DNA of 64,000 bases. Source: Stromatinia cepivora (Eukaryota; Ascomycota; Leotiomycetes; Helotiales; Sclerotiniaceae). Of this stretch, positions 9,779 to 22,500 are shown piece by piece. The DNA is taken from positions 186,001 to 250,000 of the forward strand of contig RCTD01000020.1 of assembly GCA_014898415.1 (NCBI GenBank), read 5' to 3'. The position numbers were made by a program, and so were the translations under genes. The notes below the pieces were generated by a model. The model ran no database searches. It was not told the origin of the DNA and was given only the letters and a program-made list of their open reading frames with translations. Numbering within the stretch: position 1 is the first letter of the stretch; every line of letters begins with the position of its first letter.

Positions 9779-12154
9779 CTAAACAGTAAACCTCCTATCG
9801 TCCTTAACCTCCACATCCATAACCCTCGTACCCCTACCTCTTCCTCCCTCCACCGTATCCCCAACTTCCTCCCACCCACCCTCATCCTTAATCTTCCGCT
9901 CTTCCTTACACTTCTTGCAAACCTCAAACATATCACCACTGCTACTCTCCCAATGACATTGACTCCCCCTACGATTTCTCCAAAAGCCAGCTCGTGGTCG
10001 GTTTTCCCAGCTCCATCTTGGAAGACGTAGAAGACCTTGTGCAATATCATTCATAGTCATAGCTCTGGGAAGACCAGGATCATAGCGTTGAGTATTGTTG
10101 ACTTCCTCGCGGTGTTCACGGTGGACTCGCTCGTTGATGTTAAGAGGGTTGCCACGATGGAGATTGAGCTGACGAAACAGGGTGTTAAGGTGTAATTGAG
10201 ATGAAGGTCGGTTGACAATTATACTGCTGTTAATTTCAGATCTCATGGTTGTTGGGCGAGTACGTGCGGATGTATTGTCTTTTGTGCGTGTTTTGATACG
10301 CATAAATGGGATGCTAGAAAGACCAATGGCGGCGAATATGACGGAGCAGATATAGACGCGTCGATATGGGGCAGTTGGGTCTTTTATACTAACTTTGGTG
10401 GAAGTGGCGGTACTAAATACGGCAGATGTAATAGCTAGACCGATAGATATAGAGAGCCTGTAAGCTGTTTGAATAATTCCGACACCGAGGGAGGCTTGAG
10501 TTGGCATCTGCTTATTTGCATAGAGCTGTGTTTTGTTAGGCTGGATTGATGGACGTGGGCGGATCAGATGGGGGGATAGGGGCAAGGATAGTGGGTTGGT
10601 TTGGGGGGTAGGACTTACATTTGCGACGATGAATTGAAAATCAGCACCAATAACTGTGATTACAAGCGCTGGAAAAAGAAACATCCAATATGATGTATCT
10701 TCTTTGATGAACAGTAACAAAATTGCCCCCGCAAGATACATTGCAGAGCCAATACCCATCACTATAGTACCATGCACCTTTTGCACAAGCCATTGACCCA
10801 AGAAACTCCAAAACACTCCTGCTACTGCTTGAGGCAACATACGAGCAGCGATTTGTAGGGGCGTATAATTTTGTACATCTTGCATGTATAATGCAATCCA
10901 GAATTCGTTTGTGATGAAAGACATGTATCCGAATCCCATACAAATAACACAAAGAGTAAAGTTGCCATTGCGCCAGACGGATAGATTGAGGAGAGGATTT
11001 TCGTAGAAGTATTCCCAGGTGATGAAGCCGAGGATAAAGAAAACGCCGAATATAAGCAAAAGAACAACATGAACTGATAACCAGCCGCTTTGAGGTCCTT
11101 CTCTGTTGATTCATTAGTGGCAGTCGCGGAGGACATCGTTTATGATCAAATACTTACGTCAATCCTGCGGATATCAAAGCCACAGCTAAAACAATGAAAA
11201 GGGAACCAGCATAATCGAATCTTCGAATTGCTTCTGCTCTGTTGCCTAATCTTGAAATTACTGGCACCGTCCAGAAAGCAAGTATAACCATAAGGAAAAA
11301 GAAGATGGCCATAACGACGAAACTCGCTCTCCATCCATAATATTTGACGGCGAGACCTGATGAAACACCCCCTAGAATGAAACCAACCGGATTGCCAGTC
11401 CCCAAAGCTCCACATGCCATGTTTCTTCGACGACCTTCTGAATAAGCGGCGAAAAGGATACCGAGGGCTGGGGGAGCGATTACTGCCGTGCATAATCCAA
11501 GAAAACCGCAGATGACGATTAGTTCGATTGGACCTGGACTCCAGGCGGCGACGAGAGAAAAGGCACTCATAAATAGCAGTCCAATAAGTAGTTGTATCTT
11601 TCGACCGAGCTCATCAGCTACTTTACCGAAAAACAGCATAAATGAACCACTGCCAAGCCTACTTAATTGTTAGCATCCCAGCATTTGAACCACCTTTGTG
11701 AACTGAGGGAATGATAGATTTAGGTGGAAAATTACCCTACTGCAGCTGCTATCCAAGTCACCTGCGAGGCCGTCGCATTGAGATCTTTGCCAATTGTGTT
11801 GGTCATGATAAGGATAACACCTTGGATGACGGTTGTGGAGGATGATGCCAGCATGACTGTAAATACGAAAGCCCATTCCTGGGCCCAGTTTGAAAAATGT
11901 GAGGGTCGAGCATTTGCGTCGTGGTCGGTCATAACTTGTAACCCTCTTGCTTCGAGATCGCATTCTTTGGCAGTCGATTCGTAGGCGGAGGAGTATGTGT
12001 TGAGGTGACAGGCGTTGGCACCGATTAGTCTCGGATGTTCATGACGGATTCGTTCCTGAGGAAGATAGACCGTGGATGGGGAAGCTTCAATAAGAGCAGG
12101 AAGCTCCGTGAGAGTCTTTTCGATATCGAGAGCTCCTGCCATTGCTTTCGGCAT
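9779..12154 (-). CDS. Major facilitator superfamily transporter (DHA/14-TM drug:H+ antiporter type)
   Basis: Plasma-membrane proton-coupled efflux or uptake carrier; substrate unknown. Four exons: 12154-11736, 11658-11158, 11102-10619 and 10525-9779, giving 716 codons before the stop. Introns are 77, 55 and 93 bp with GT-AG ends. Joining the exons gives the MFS signature AAVGLGSGSFMLFFGKVADE followed by LGRK in the TM2-TM3 loop, and later LTEGPQSGW and a run of hydrophobic helices consistent with a 12-14 TM carrier. TM1 begins near residue 90 after a polar N-terminus. The last exon ends in a long hydrophilic tail of about 170 residues rich in Arg, Asn, Glu and Gly, which is unusual for the family and could mean the stop is misplaced. 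The 93-bp intron (10526-10618) has no in-frame stop. Start chosen as the first ATG, in frame with TM1. The family is secure, the exact tail less so. Confidence 0.85.
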
Positions 12155-14239
12155 TCAGCGACTGTCGTACTTGCTTCTGCGTAAAGAGTGAACCCTATAC
12201 TGAGGGGGTGGAAACGTTAGATCTAGAAAGTCGAAGTGTTTTTTCTTGTACTTTGTTGCTCTCAGTACTGTAGAGTAGGTATCCTGCTGGACGTTCTTTG
12301 GGATGGTTCAGACAAATTTGTAAAGATTGAACTGATGGAAGAAAGTTGACAAGAAAAGTCTGCAACAACTTGCTGGAGAGCTATTGAAGATGTTGAACCA
12401 CCTCCAAACAGCAAAGTAGACTAGATTTGCGTCTCGGTATCAGGAGAAGACCGAAATCGGCAAACAATTTTCTTCGACGAGGTCAGATGAGATGAGGAAT
12501 TTTCGGTCAAGATTTCGGGTGTGAAAGTACGATGCCGACAAAGACAATAATTTTGTTGTTGCGTCGCCAATGGTCTCCAGGTTGGCTTCTGGTATTCTCC
12601 GTTTACGTTTCAAATATTATTGATAATGATAAAAAATCTAAGATGTCAAGCCGGCCAGCGGTGAGGTCTTTTTTTTTCTTCGAATTCTGTTTTCGTTATT
12701 AGGAGAATGCGACTGAGGTTATTTCTTCGCGAGGACGTGGAAGCATAAGGTTATTGGTGACAATCCAAATCCGCGCTCCACAAATCCCTTCCTCTATCAA
12801 ATTTTCCTTGTTTAAAGAAGGCAGCTGACTCAAAAAGGAGCTTCGTTCACACAATCAACAAGGAGGATTCACTCTACCCTCCGAGGCCGCTGCATATTTC
12901 TGATAAAATTTTCCACGGTAAAGATGATGTTTGAAACACGCTGGAACTTCCCGAGGGTGGTAATTTTTGTTGAAGAGAGAGCGACCAAGTCAGCAGGCAA
13001 GCGCGCTCCAAATTCGCTGACGTAGAGTCGTGGCCGGTTATTTTATTGAAGGAAAGATCTATCTCAAAGTGAGGAAAAAACTCAGATTCTGAGTTTTCGA
13101 TAAGAGACTTTTCATAAGAAAATATTCATTCTATGGTCGAATTCTGCGACCGAATGACGAAACTTTTTAACAGCAACTAAATTCGAGATACCAAATGGCC
13201 TTTGGATATTTTTGGACAGAAGAGTGAGAGGATTCAAGAAAGACTTTTATTTGAACAGAACGGGGCATGACCCCTTGGATATTGACATGGTGATTCACCA
13301 AGGGTTGCATTCTGACAGCGAAAACATTCGACATTTTGTGAAGGTGATGGGACAAGAGTCCTGCGTTAGCCGCAAGGATGGATGATACTTCCTACACCGT
13401 ATCATAAAGTGATTGATGCTTCAAATTGAAGTATCTCTGGGAGCCTATTCTACTATTGCTATTTGAGGGTAGGATAAATCACATAGGTATCACTTGGAGA
13501 TACCTCGAAGAGAAAGAATCATGCCATTATCGCAGCTTGAGGTCTTGCTGGATGTTTAGCTTTTGCGGTAACAATGATTAAGCCGCCCTTTTCTTCTGGA
13601 CAAAGCAGAAGGCGCCAAAGATTCAATCTTTCGTCCTTCAACTCGAGGGAGTAATCATTGGTGTACCTCACCATCTGTGTGGGTGGAATCAAGTACTGAC
13701 AAACACTCGTTCTAGCATTCGAAATCATCCCTTTGATTCCTTATCCTTGAAAGGGCATTATTTTCGGTAAAGCAAGTTATATTATCTTCCAGAAGCACGT
13801 CAAAAAACATGGTGATATGATATCTGAAGTGAGATGGAGTCATGCAGGTATGTTATTATTGTACTTGGTATGTCTGAGGTTGTTCAATTTTCGGCAATTC
13901 TCCGGGTCGGAGCTTGAAGGAAGGTTTTCCCGATACTAGTAAACATTGCCTGACTAGTCTTCCATCCATCTCATCTATTTGACATCTACATTGTTCAAGG
14001 TTCTCCACGAAAACTTCCCCAGCTCCCCAGTACAGCAAAAGTTACTCCCAATTTTATGTGTCGATATAAAGTGTCATTACATGATAGGCAAGGAAGGTAG
14101 TATAATCGCAGGTGTGAAGTATATAAGCATTAGTGCCATGCTGTGAATCCAACCTTCACTGGCCATCCACTTTGTTCATCACTACAATATGGCAAGGACG
14201 GGTATGGTTATACACACCTACAGAGATCCAAATTGGAAG
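12155..14239. other. Intergenic, promoter side of the MFS gene
   Basis: No open frame with a recognisable domain. Short frames at 13167-13355, 13519-13728 and 13856-14038 lack start context, splice partners or motifs. Confidence 0.5.
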
Positions 14240-14641
14240 CAGGGCTGGGCAAAAGGTGGGGTATATCCGGGGTAACCTGGGGTAAACCCAGCCGAAAAGC
14301 GACCCTGTTGAAGCTCTGTAGGGTAGGGTAATTACTTTATAAAATGCTTCGGGTGTTATAGTATCTATGGGTATATATCATATGTAATTATATAACATAA
14401 TATTTATATTATATGATATTTATATTATATAATATTTATATCTGATATTTCTAATTGTTTAATATAATCAAAAATAACTTCAACTTTGGATGATAATATT
14501 GGACGATTATATGATATTTATTTTGTGGTATTTGGTATCCGGCGGTATTTCTAGATAATTATTTTGTAGAATCCCTACGGGGTAGGGTAACCACTTTATA
14601 GAGGTCAAATACCCCGGGTAGGGTACGGGTGCCCAACCCTG
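14240..14641. mobile_element. hAT-type MITE, complete
   Basis: A 402-bp element with 12-bp terminal inverted repeats (CAGGGCTGGGCA at 14240-14251 and TGCCCAACCCTG at 14630-14641, one mismatch), flanked by a perfect 8-bp duplication ATTGGAAG (14232-14239 and 14642-14649). CAGGG...TGGGCA ends and 8-bp duplications are the hallmarks of hAT transposons. The inside is AT-rich and palindromic with no coding capacity, so it depends on a transposase elsewhere. A second, interrupted copy begins at 58860. Confidence 0.9.
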
Positions 14642-14649
14642 ATTGGAAG

Positions 14650-15561
14650 TGCTTTCCTGAAATTGTTCCTCAATGCCGCGGATCGGAGACACTAGCCCAA
14701 AAGAACCTTTTGTTTTCTCCTTCAAGGTTACTAAAGCGTGTCGGTGTTAACTCTCCCTGATCTCCCATTTTTGCAAATGTTAATTATGCCTATCTGTGTT
14801 TTCGTTTCACCTTCGAGCTGTACATTCTTCAACAAGAAGGTGGCGTGGTATGGAGTGATGAGAGAAGAAGGTCTTGGCTTGAGGAATACCAATTGAAAGC
14901 ATAATAGAAATCCAGGTAAAAAAACGACTGGTCTATCTTCCTCCAGCTTGTGAAAATGAGGAGGATGTTTGTTGTATTGATTACTTTATATTACACTGCA
15001 AAGCTCTACATGTATATAGATGTACCGCCAAGTTCTTATGCATTTTGACCTCGGCCTTCCCATCTCATTATAGCATGTACCAGTATTATCAAATCTCGAG
15101 GGGCATTTCAAACCTTAACATTTACCCCTCGTCATTCTTATCTTTCGTCCACCTGACAAGATTTATAAGACTTCGATTATGCGATTGACCCCCCTGCCCG
15201 TTCATTTCATTTGTTTCTTTAACGGAATATGTGAGAGAGAATGGAATTCCAAGTATACTATCATGCCGAGGCTTGGATCGTCATATGATCGTCGAGCCCC
15301 ACGGCGGTCGTTGTTGTACTATATTGAGTTGACCCTCAAGACATGCCAGATCATCTGCTATGCACCCCTACCGTGTAGTATCTAGGTATGTCTCGATTGA
15401 TTGAGGCTCATGCGTTGTTCCATACTACCCCAGATATCCAGAAATTGAATATCAAGTCATCCGCACAAGCTCCACTTTGAAATCAAGTGGTCATTTGAGC
15501 ACGAGGAATTCATTATAACCTCTTATCACTCGACTTTTGCCTTCATAGGTTCGAAGCAGCT
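14650..15561. other. Intergenic, no gene seen
   Basis: Lies between the MITE and the 3' end of the rhodopsin-like gene. The frame at 15179-15385 has no homology I recognise. Confidence 0.5.
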
Positions 15562-17073
15562 TCACAAAGGTGAGGCAGGCTCAATCGCCCTTGAATTCCT
15601 GATATACTGACTCTCTCTCATACAAAAACCGACATGCGAAGGCGAAAGCGTTGACGGCGAATCCAACCTCGGCGAGAGAGATTTTGTCGTAAAGACCAAT
15701 GGTGGAAGACGTTGACATGGCCCCAGAGAAGTATGCGGAGAAAATCCCGTTTCATCATCTAAACCCTCAAATCTCGAACTATTTCTTGAAGTCTCCTCAT
15801 AAAAAGTCATTCGCATATCTCTGCTCACTTTATCATCATCCCCGTTATCCAAATGGACATCAATCGTCTGCGAACTTTCTCCTGTCGTAGCTCGAGACCT
15901 TTTCCCGGTTTGTATCTTCACATTACCTCCCAATTCCACATTATCTGACGATTCAATTCTTCTTGCTAGATTTGAGGGGATATGCAACTCCGGTGTTTTG
16001 GGGATTGCTACGTCTCGAATATGATTGGGGAAGAGTATGCGGAGGATTGGTCGAAGTGTAGCGAGGCATGCGGTAAAAATAGCGATTCCGGGTTCGACGG
16101 TTGACCAGACAGCAAGTGGAACAGTGTTGAAGAGAAAATCGTGCTTCTCTTCGAGGTTTGGTACCGTGCTGAATCGGATTAAGGTTGTCGTACTGGCTCT
16201 GCGGGGAAATGAGGTATTAGTTTGTTGACCATAAAATAATGATTGAGAAGTAAGGATAGACAATTAGGAAATGGGGAACGGAAGGTACTCACATAGCACC
16301 ACAGAGCACAATCCCCCAAATGATGAACCTCAGTCCCATCTGCATCTGCACATTCCAAATCATAACAATGGGCAATAACGCCAGGGCCCAGTCACTCCCC
16401 GCACTGATAGTACTATGCAAATACGTCCCACCCAATACCACTTCTTTCGGCAAACAACTCCCAGTTCCCACAGAAGAAGTCGTAGCGTATCGTTCCCAGA
16501 TAAATTTAATAGGCCAGCACTGTACGGTCGCGCAGCAGAGATACGAAAAGCCGAAGATGATTACTATCCACATGATGCATTTTACCGAGAACCGCTGCCA
16601 GGGGGAGATGAGGATGCGTAGGTAGAACAGGGAGATAGAAGTCTTTATTGCGGTCATTGTGACAATGTAGAGCAATTCGCCGACGTACCAAAACTGTTTG
16701 TAAGATTAGTAAGTTCTCGAGATGAGAGGTGGTTTCATCGATGAGGAAAGAGCTCACTCGGATTCCCAATAGGAAATTAATTTCTTTTAGGTCTTCCTGA
16801 TGTCTTCCGGTACCATAGTGTAGGCCTATTAATACGGAACCTACGTAAGTTGTATAGATAGCCTATTTTTAACCCTCATTAGCTGTTGTTATTCACCTTG
16901 AAACGAAAAACGAGATGTTTACACACCAAACTCATAAGCATCAACCAATCGTCCCACCCCATAACCTTCTGCATAAAATACCTGACATAACAGCGCAGCA
17001 CAACTCCAATAAATGCCAAAGGGTAGCATACATAAATAGCAACGTATAGCTGCCATGCACGACTTTCCCCCAT
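15562..17073 (-). CDS. Rhodopsin-like seven-TM integral membrane protein (fungal 'rhodopsin domain' family)
   Basis: Integral membrane protein of the large fungal family that includes Pth11-related proteins; ligand and role unknown. Four exons: 17073-16927, 16862-16758, 16693-16293 and 16198-15562, 429 codons. Introns of 64, 64 and 94 bp have GT-AG ends. The N-terminal part shows the family pattern: TM1, LRCYVRYFMQK, then GWDDWLMLMS at the start of a later helix. After splicing it continues with a loop containing LHYGTGRH and a WYVGELLYIV helix. A Cys-rich stretch (SYLCCATVQCWP) and the DWALALLPIVMIW helix are also typical. The last exon gives the final helix and a polar cytoplasmic tail of about 170 residues rich in Ser and Asp. 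Start chosen at MGESRAWQ, just before TM1. Confidence 0.88.
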
Positions 17074-18325
17074 TCTGAATTCGACTCTTATTATTCGTTA
17101 TTTCGTAAGCGTTTACGATATCGAATTCGAAAAATTCCTTGCACATCCAAGACACATAAGGGATCATGCAATGTACAGCTATATATGAACATCTCTTCCT
17201 GAAGACAGTTTCCATCCTGATATCCCAACTCTATGTCAAGAACGAGAGGTTCGTGCGAATGTGTTTGTCAACACTAACAGATAAACTGGTGCGTAGATCA
17301 TTACCTTGTAATCCACTTGTGTAATTTACCACTTTGTGGGATGAACATCAATAGAGCTTTGAAGTTTTATATTTTCTAGCCCCACGAATGACCAAGCCGC
17401 GCACCGAGCATCGCTCCAAAGCGTTCGATAAACTAAACGAAGCCACTGTTTCTCGAATCTGAGGTCTTTCAGACAGTGGTTGCCGATCATGAGAGGGGGA
17501 TATTGATCCATTGTTTTTTTTAGGGTGTATGCCAAGGCTTTATGATGATAGCGCGGGGAAGTAGGTAAATTCCGTGTTAGGGTGACGGCCGGAACATCTT
17601 GGCGGCAGGTAAACTGATTTGAAGATTTCTTGGGTTTTGGCTTTTATTTTGGTCTGCGTGGTGGAAATTTCCAAAGGTGTTGACAATAATTTCATATTCG
17701 AGAATTATTCATATGAATGCAATCTCTGGAGGCAAATTGTAGATTGGATTGAGGTGTTTTAGAGGAAGTATCGAAGTATCGAAAAGTATGTTATGTTGAG
17801 TTGCTTCAAAAGAGGAGAATAGATTCAATGTCCAAAGGATGAAGTGGAATATTTCTACTTTTCTTACGAGTCATGAATGAAAGTGAAAGGTCACCGGGAG
17901 GTATTTGAATAAAGGGGTATGTCGCTTCGGAGGACAAGTGTCTGTGATTGGGACTTGGGTCCACTTTTAAGATAGCCGCATCAAACTTGAGTACAATCAG
18001 CATATAGCAAATCTGTCAATAGATTAAGGGGCATTTTTACTCATCGAAATAAAAGGGCGATTTTATGTTAGTGTCTGTAAATGCATAAAAGAATTTATAA
18101 CAATGGGAGATGTGTAAAAAGAAAGGGATATTAACAGAAGTAAAGCTGCTGCCATTATGCTTGCAAGTGTTTTAACTTTTTAGGGAGGTGCTGAAATGTT
18201 GAGAAAGTGAGAAGCTAGTATATTGCGAATTGTGAAATGGTGGAAAATAAGCTAATACGGGGATGATAGGTGGCAAACATCCTCAAGCAAATAGATATCA
18301 CGCATCCTGCTTCCATTTCGTTACG
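17074..18325. other. Intergenic, promoter side of the rhodopsin-like gene
   Basis: No convincing coding region. Short frames at 17326-17535 and 17806-18003 carry no motif. Confidence 0.5.
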
Positions 18326-18344
18326 CTGCATGTCATAAAGCAGT
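18326..18344 (+). repeat. Cassette copy 1, 5' box only
   Basis: CTGCATGTCATAAAGCAGT, two differences from the majority box TTGCATGTCATAAAGCGGT. A TGAC at 18381-18384 could pair with its GTCA, but no clear downstream AGAAAG box is present. Confidence 0.6.
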
Positions 18345-18429
18345 GGAAAGAGAATCAACTAGAGTGGAATAGGCTATGATTGACCTCAAACCAATAGATA
18401 GGAAGGTTATTGCCCTCGATGAAGTTATG

Positions 18430-18448
18430 TTGCACGTCATAAAGCGGT
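18430..18448 (+). repeat. Cassette copy 2, 5' box only
   Basis: TTGCACGTCATAAAGCGGT. No clear downstream box; a TGGC at 18460-18463 lies only 11 nt away and is not followed by AGAAAG. Confidence 0.65.
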
Positions 18449-18547
18449 AGGATGAATTATGGCCTCGCAGTGAAGGAATTCTGCCCCTCCTGGTCACGGG
18501 GAGGGGGCCCAATGGTAGGGCCTAGTTTTGTAGTTTGTTTTCAAATG

Positions 18548-18607
18548 TTGCATGCCATAAAGCGGTGCGGATGTTCATCGGGTTAATGTGTTTGGCAGAA
18601 AGGGGGA
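18548..18607 (+). repeat. Cassette copy 3, both boxes
   Basis: 5' box TTGCATGCCATAAAGCGGT (18548-18566), 26-nt spacer, then TGGCAGAAAGGGGGA (18593-18607). GCCA in the first box is complementary to TGGC in the second. Confidence 0.75.
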
Positions 18608-18649
18608 CTAGCTAGTCATATGCGTGGCTCTCGCCATTTAGAATTGTTG

Positions 18650-18708
18650 TTGCATGCCATAAAGCGGTGGGGGGACTTCATCAGCTGAGTTATGCGTGGC
18701 AGAAAGGG
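18650..18708 (+). repeat. Cassette copy 4, both boxes
   Basis: 5' box identical to copy 3 (18650-18668), 28-nt spacer, then TGGCAGAAAGGG (18697-18708). The two copies start 102 bp apart while the sequence between the boxes differs. Confidence 0.75.
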
Positions 18709-19398
18709 AACCCCTTCTCAATAATTGTGACAGCTCCTGCATTCAAGGACCTTATTTCATGTAACAAATGGCGCTTTATATCAGTTTTTTTTCTGGCTGA
18801 CAAAATTGTGTTGCAGCGCCTAGAGATCGTTTCTCTGCTCATTTCTTGCCTTATTTGTGATTTTGAAGATAGGAGATAGCTCTTCTCTTGTATTCTCTGA
18901 AGTTTCCTATTTATCCTTATCATTAAAGTTTGAAGATGAATAGAAATTGGGCTGTGGAAATAGCTCGTGATAAACCCATAGCTGGTGATTGCATTGAGGT
19001 GAAGTTGAAATGCCTTTGCAAAGGTATCGAGAGTGATGTTTGAAGTAACCTCAGAAGATTGCGAATAGCTTCATCTTTAAGAAAGAAGAAATTTCAACTC
19101 ATGTGCGCACATTGGTATTACGCATCCTTCTCGTCTACCACTCTTTCATACATTGGAGAACTTCATCTGCGCTGCTCATCGTATCTTGAACACTTATATT
19201 TCGAAAATAATCAATGATATTATTACTTCAAGTTGAGGATAAGGTACAACATTCCCTAACCTAGGTGATTGAAAAAAAGCAATGAAAAGGCTAATTCTAA
19301 CTCACATCTGCTAACATCAAACACAGTAAAGCCTTCTAGATGGCACAAAACTGAAATAGCTAATGATAAAAAACCCTCGTGACGTCTAAACTGTAATT

Positions 19399-19476
19399 TT
19401 GCAGGTCATAAAGCGGTGCGGCTGGCTTCGGATATGCCTCAAAACAGGCCTAATACTAGAGATGAGTGGCAGAAAG
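19399..19476 (+). repeat. Cassette copy 5, both boxes
   Basis: 5' box TTGCAGGTCATAAAGCGGT (19399-19417), 49-nt spacer, then TGGCAGAAAG (19467-19476). GTCA can pair with TGGC through one G-U. After the box ACCAATGACGA follows, matched in copy 6 by ACCAATGAGGA. Confidence 0.7.
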
Positions 19477-19525
19477 AACACCTAGACCAATGACGAAGTA
19501 TACTCGTGATTTCTTCTTGTTGTTG

Positions 19526-19580
19526 TTGCATATCGTAAAGCGGTATAGCTGCTTTAGACTCCCTACCACCTGATAGAAAC
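19526..19580 (+). repeat. Cassette copy 6, both boxes
   Basis: 5' box TTGCATATCGTAAAGCGGT (19526-19544), 26-nt spacer, then TGATAGAAAC (19571-19580). The inner four bases changed to ATCG and the partner to TGAT, which still pair (A-U, U-A, C-G, G-U). Confidence 0.7.
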
Positions 19581-19599
19581 GTAGAAGAACCAATGAGGA

Positions 19600-22500
19600 T
19601 ATGTATTAATGCTTGTCACTATCATTCACAAATCTAACGGGGCCGCCTTACAACCAGTTTATTCTACCGGAAATAGAGATCTTCTGGTACTATGAATTTG
19701 AATTGAATTTCATAAGGCTTTTCTCAATGTTTAAGATCATTTCGATGTTCTTCCTGGACTTGAGCTCAGTTCCTTCTTCATGATTTTCAATTATTGCTTC
19801 AAATATTGTAGCTATAAAGACCCATTCTAGTCTTGATTTGTGCTTCAATATCAAAAAAAGTCTCTATTAAAGTGGCTGTCAAATGGCAATACCTCTTCTA
19901 GTACCCAACCCAAAAATACTATCATCAGACTTAAAATTGATTGCATGAAAGAGTTGAAAAAAGTATGCTATAGTAACAGCTTCATATTGTAGGAAATGAG
20001 TATTTCATAGTTTATTTAGTGATGGAAAAACATTTTTATTAACCAAAGTATTTTCATGAGGTTGTTTGTTACAACCAAACCAAATTTATCAACACTTAAC
20101 AACCATCACCAAAAAATGCCTCCGAACAAGTTAAACCTTTTTCAATTAATCTCAAAATATCACAAAATAGTACAATAAACAAAAGAATATTGATAAACCA
20201 CAGGTATTGTTAGGTGATTGCACCGTGACTTGGTCAAGTCTTCTCAAGCTTATCACAAGTGAACAAATGTCTTGCATCTTAAAACGTCTGAATAAAGGAT
20301 TTGCCAAATGCATTATCTTTGATACTCTCCTGCTATTTAATGACTGCAACTCACGTGTGTTTCGCACTCATTATATCCTCAAGATCTTGAGTTGCACATC
20401 TACACCTCACGTGTATTTACTTCGTCCTTGAATCTGCAAGGCTCATTGTCCACTATCTATCAAGGTACTCTACTTTTCAGTAAATGCTAGAATGTTGCAT
20501 GTCTGAATTTGAGGCCACGTGAGAACACTATGATTTGATGTGATAACCAAATGTTGCACATCGATAGAAAAAGCAGCAGGGTATTTACCTGTAAGTCACA
20601 TTTTTCCATACACAAATCTCATCTTTCTCTAAGCCCGTTGGGATTATTGCATCTCTGAAGCCTATGGCCACTTATGAGATAGCATTCTTCTCTTCTTAAA
20701 TCTTGTGAAGCTCTGTATGAAATACACAAGTGAGTTCTTGATATTCCTTTATTTTTGTTTTAAGATGTATTAGTATGACAAAAACAAGTCGAACGAGCCT
20801 CTAGATGCTCTTTCAATGCTGCTTATAATCTATCCCTACATTAATTTCTACTAGCTTTGGACCAGCATGTGATAAACTCGTTGCTGGTCTTTGATCTGTT
20901 GCATATATGAACTTATAGTCTCTGCAATCAAGCATTATTAGTTCAAGAGATGATACAATGAATCCGTGAATCATCAACTCATGCAAGTCACAGTCTCATT
21001 TCATGTTGACGTTCAATATGACTTCGACATCACACCACCTTCCGGTCTTCACCCCGTGTTTGGAGCGAGCTATTCAAAAAATCCCATACTATTCCATTGC
21101 ATATCTATAAATTAAGATTTTGGACTCAAATACCAACTTGAAGACTTCATTTTCATAAAATCCCGCCGTTACATCACATGCTATTTGCATTCACCTTTCG
21201 CCGGTTATCATCTCGGATTACGGACCTTACACCAGAACATATATCCCACAAAAGACGAGATACATCTTGGGTCCCGGTTTTTATATCGTAGATTCTGCTT
21301 TGTATTGAGAATGGTAAAGTTCTCTGTCATTGTTTACTCTTGACTTGAGTGTAATCAACAGTTCTTACCCCGTAATTAACAATCCATTTGAATATAAAAT
21401 CCTTGGTTAAAATCTGATGATGGAAACCATGAGCTTCCGACTGGTCAAAACCTGAATACTAAAACTAACTTGCCCATTTAAACTTGAGTGGATCCTGAAC
21501 GAGCCAGTAATAAAAACTAATTACACAATTTTGCACATCTCATTTTTAACGCCTGAGAGTTTTGCGTAGCTACCCATAATAGGTGACATAGATCACGCCG
21601 TTTTTCTTGAGCTTCTCATCCAAAGGTTCTGTGTTAGGAACTCCTGGCCAGTGATATCAGAAGTGTTCCTTTTGTTGCAGATCTGTATTTGTAATCCGTG
21701 CATTCATTTGAATCAAATAACAATGATAATAATTCTTTTATTTTGTCAGTAGAAATCAAGTAGACAATAATTATCTATCAAAAGACATTTCTAATTCATC
21801 ACAATTGAGTTTTGCTATATTATTGAGCACATCCTTCATCAGGGGCTCGAAGCGACATTACGCGACCGAGCTTTCTTCCCTATTGGCCCTCCTAGCACTT
21901 CCACCTTCAAGAAAGTTTCATTACAACAATGGATAATAAAGTCATGACAAGATCTTTGAAAATTGGCACTTGCATTGAGGCGGGTAATGTGTAGTACGAG
22001 CCCAAAAGAGGTGGTGTGTAGCACGCTAATTTTAACACATCCCGCAAATTTTGGGGAAAGGTTGGAAAAAATCCAGAAAACTGGTTATGCAGCACCGCCC
22101 GAGCACATTCAACTAATTATGGGCTGCTAAGCAGGTACCAATACAGGTAATTGTAGAATAAACATACAATTAGCGCACGCAACGAATTTCGACAAGTGTA
22201 ATTCAATATTACTGACCAGAAGCTTCATCTCTGCTCCCGATATCTTCCATATCAGTTTGACTGTCTTACATGTTTCCTTATTTTGGTATCTGAAAACTTC
22301 TGGCTGTAAGTTTATCGTGTTATCCAGTCTATTACAAGGTCCTCAAACATAATTGTCGGTGGGATCTGCGAATATCGTCAGTAAATTCTTTGCCAACATT
22401 CTCTTACCATATCTTCCAACCAGGTGCTGGCTCTCTATCCCACCTCGGGGCCAGCACGAGACGAAATAGATTTACACACGTTGAACATCCGGATCCTCCC

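Noticed and set aside
18326..19580. CRISPR array or box C/D snoRNA cluster as explanation for the cassettes
   Set aside because: Fungal context, only six degenerate boxes with irregular spacing, and no consistent C and D boxes around them.
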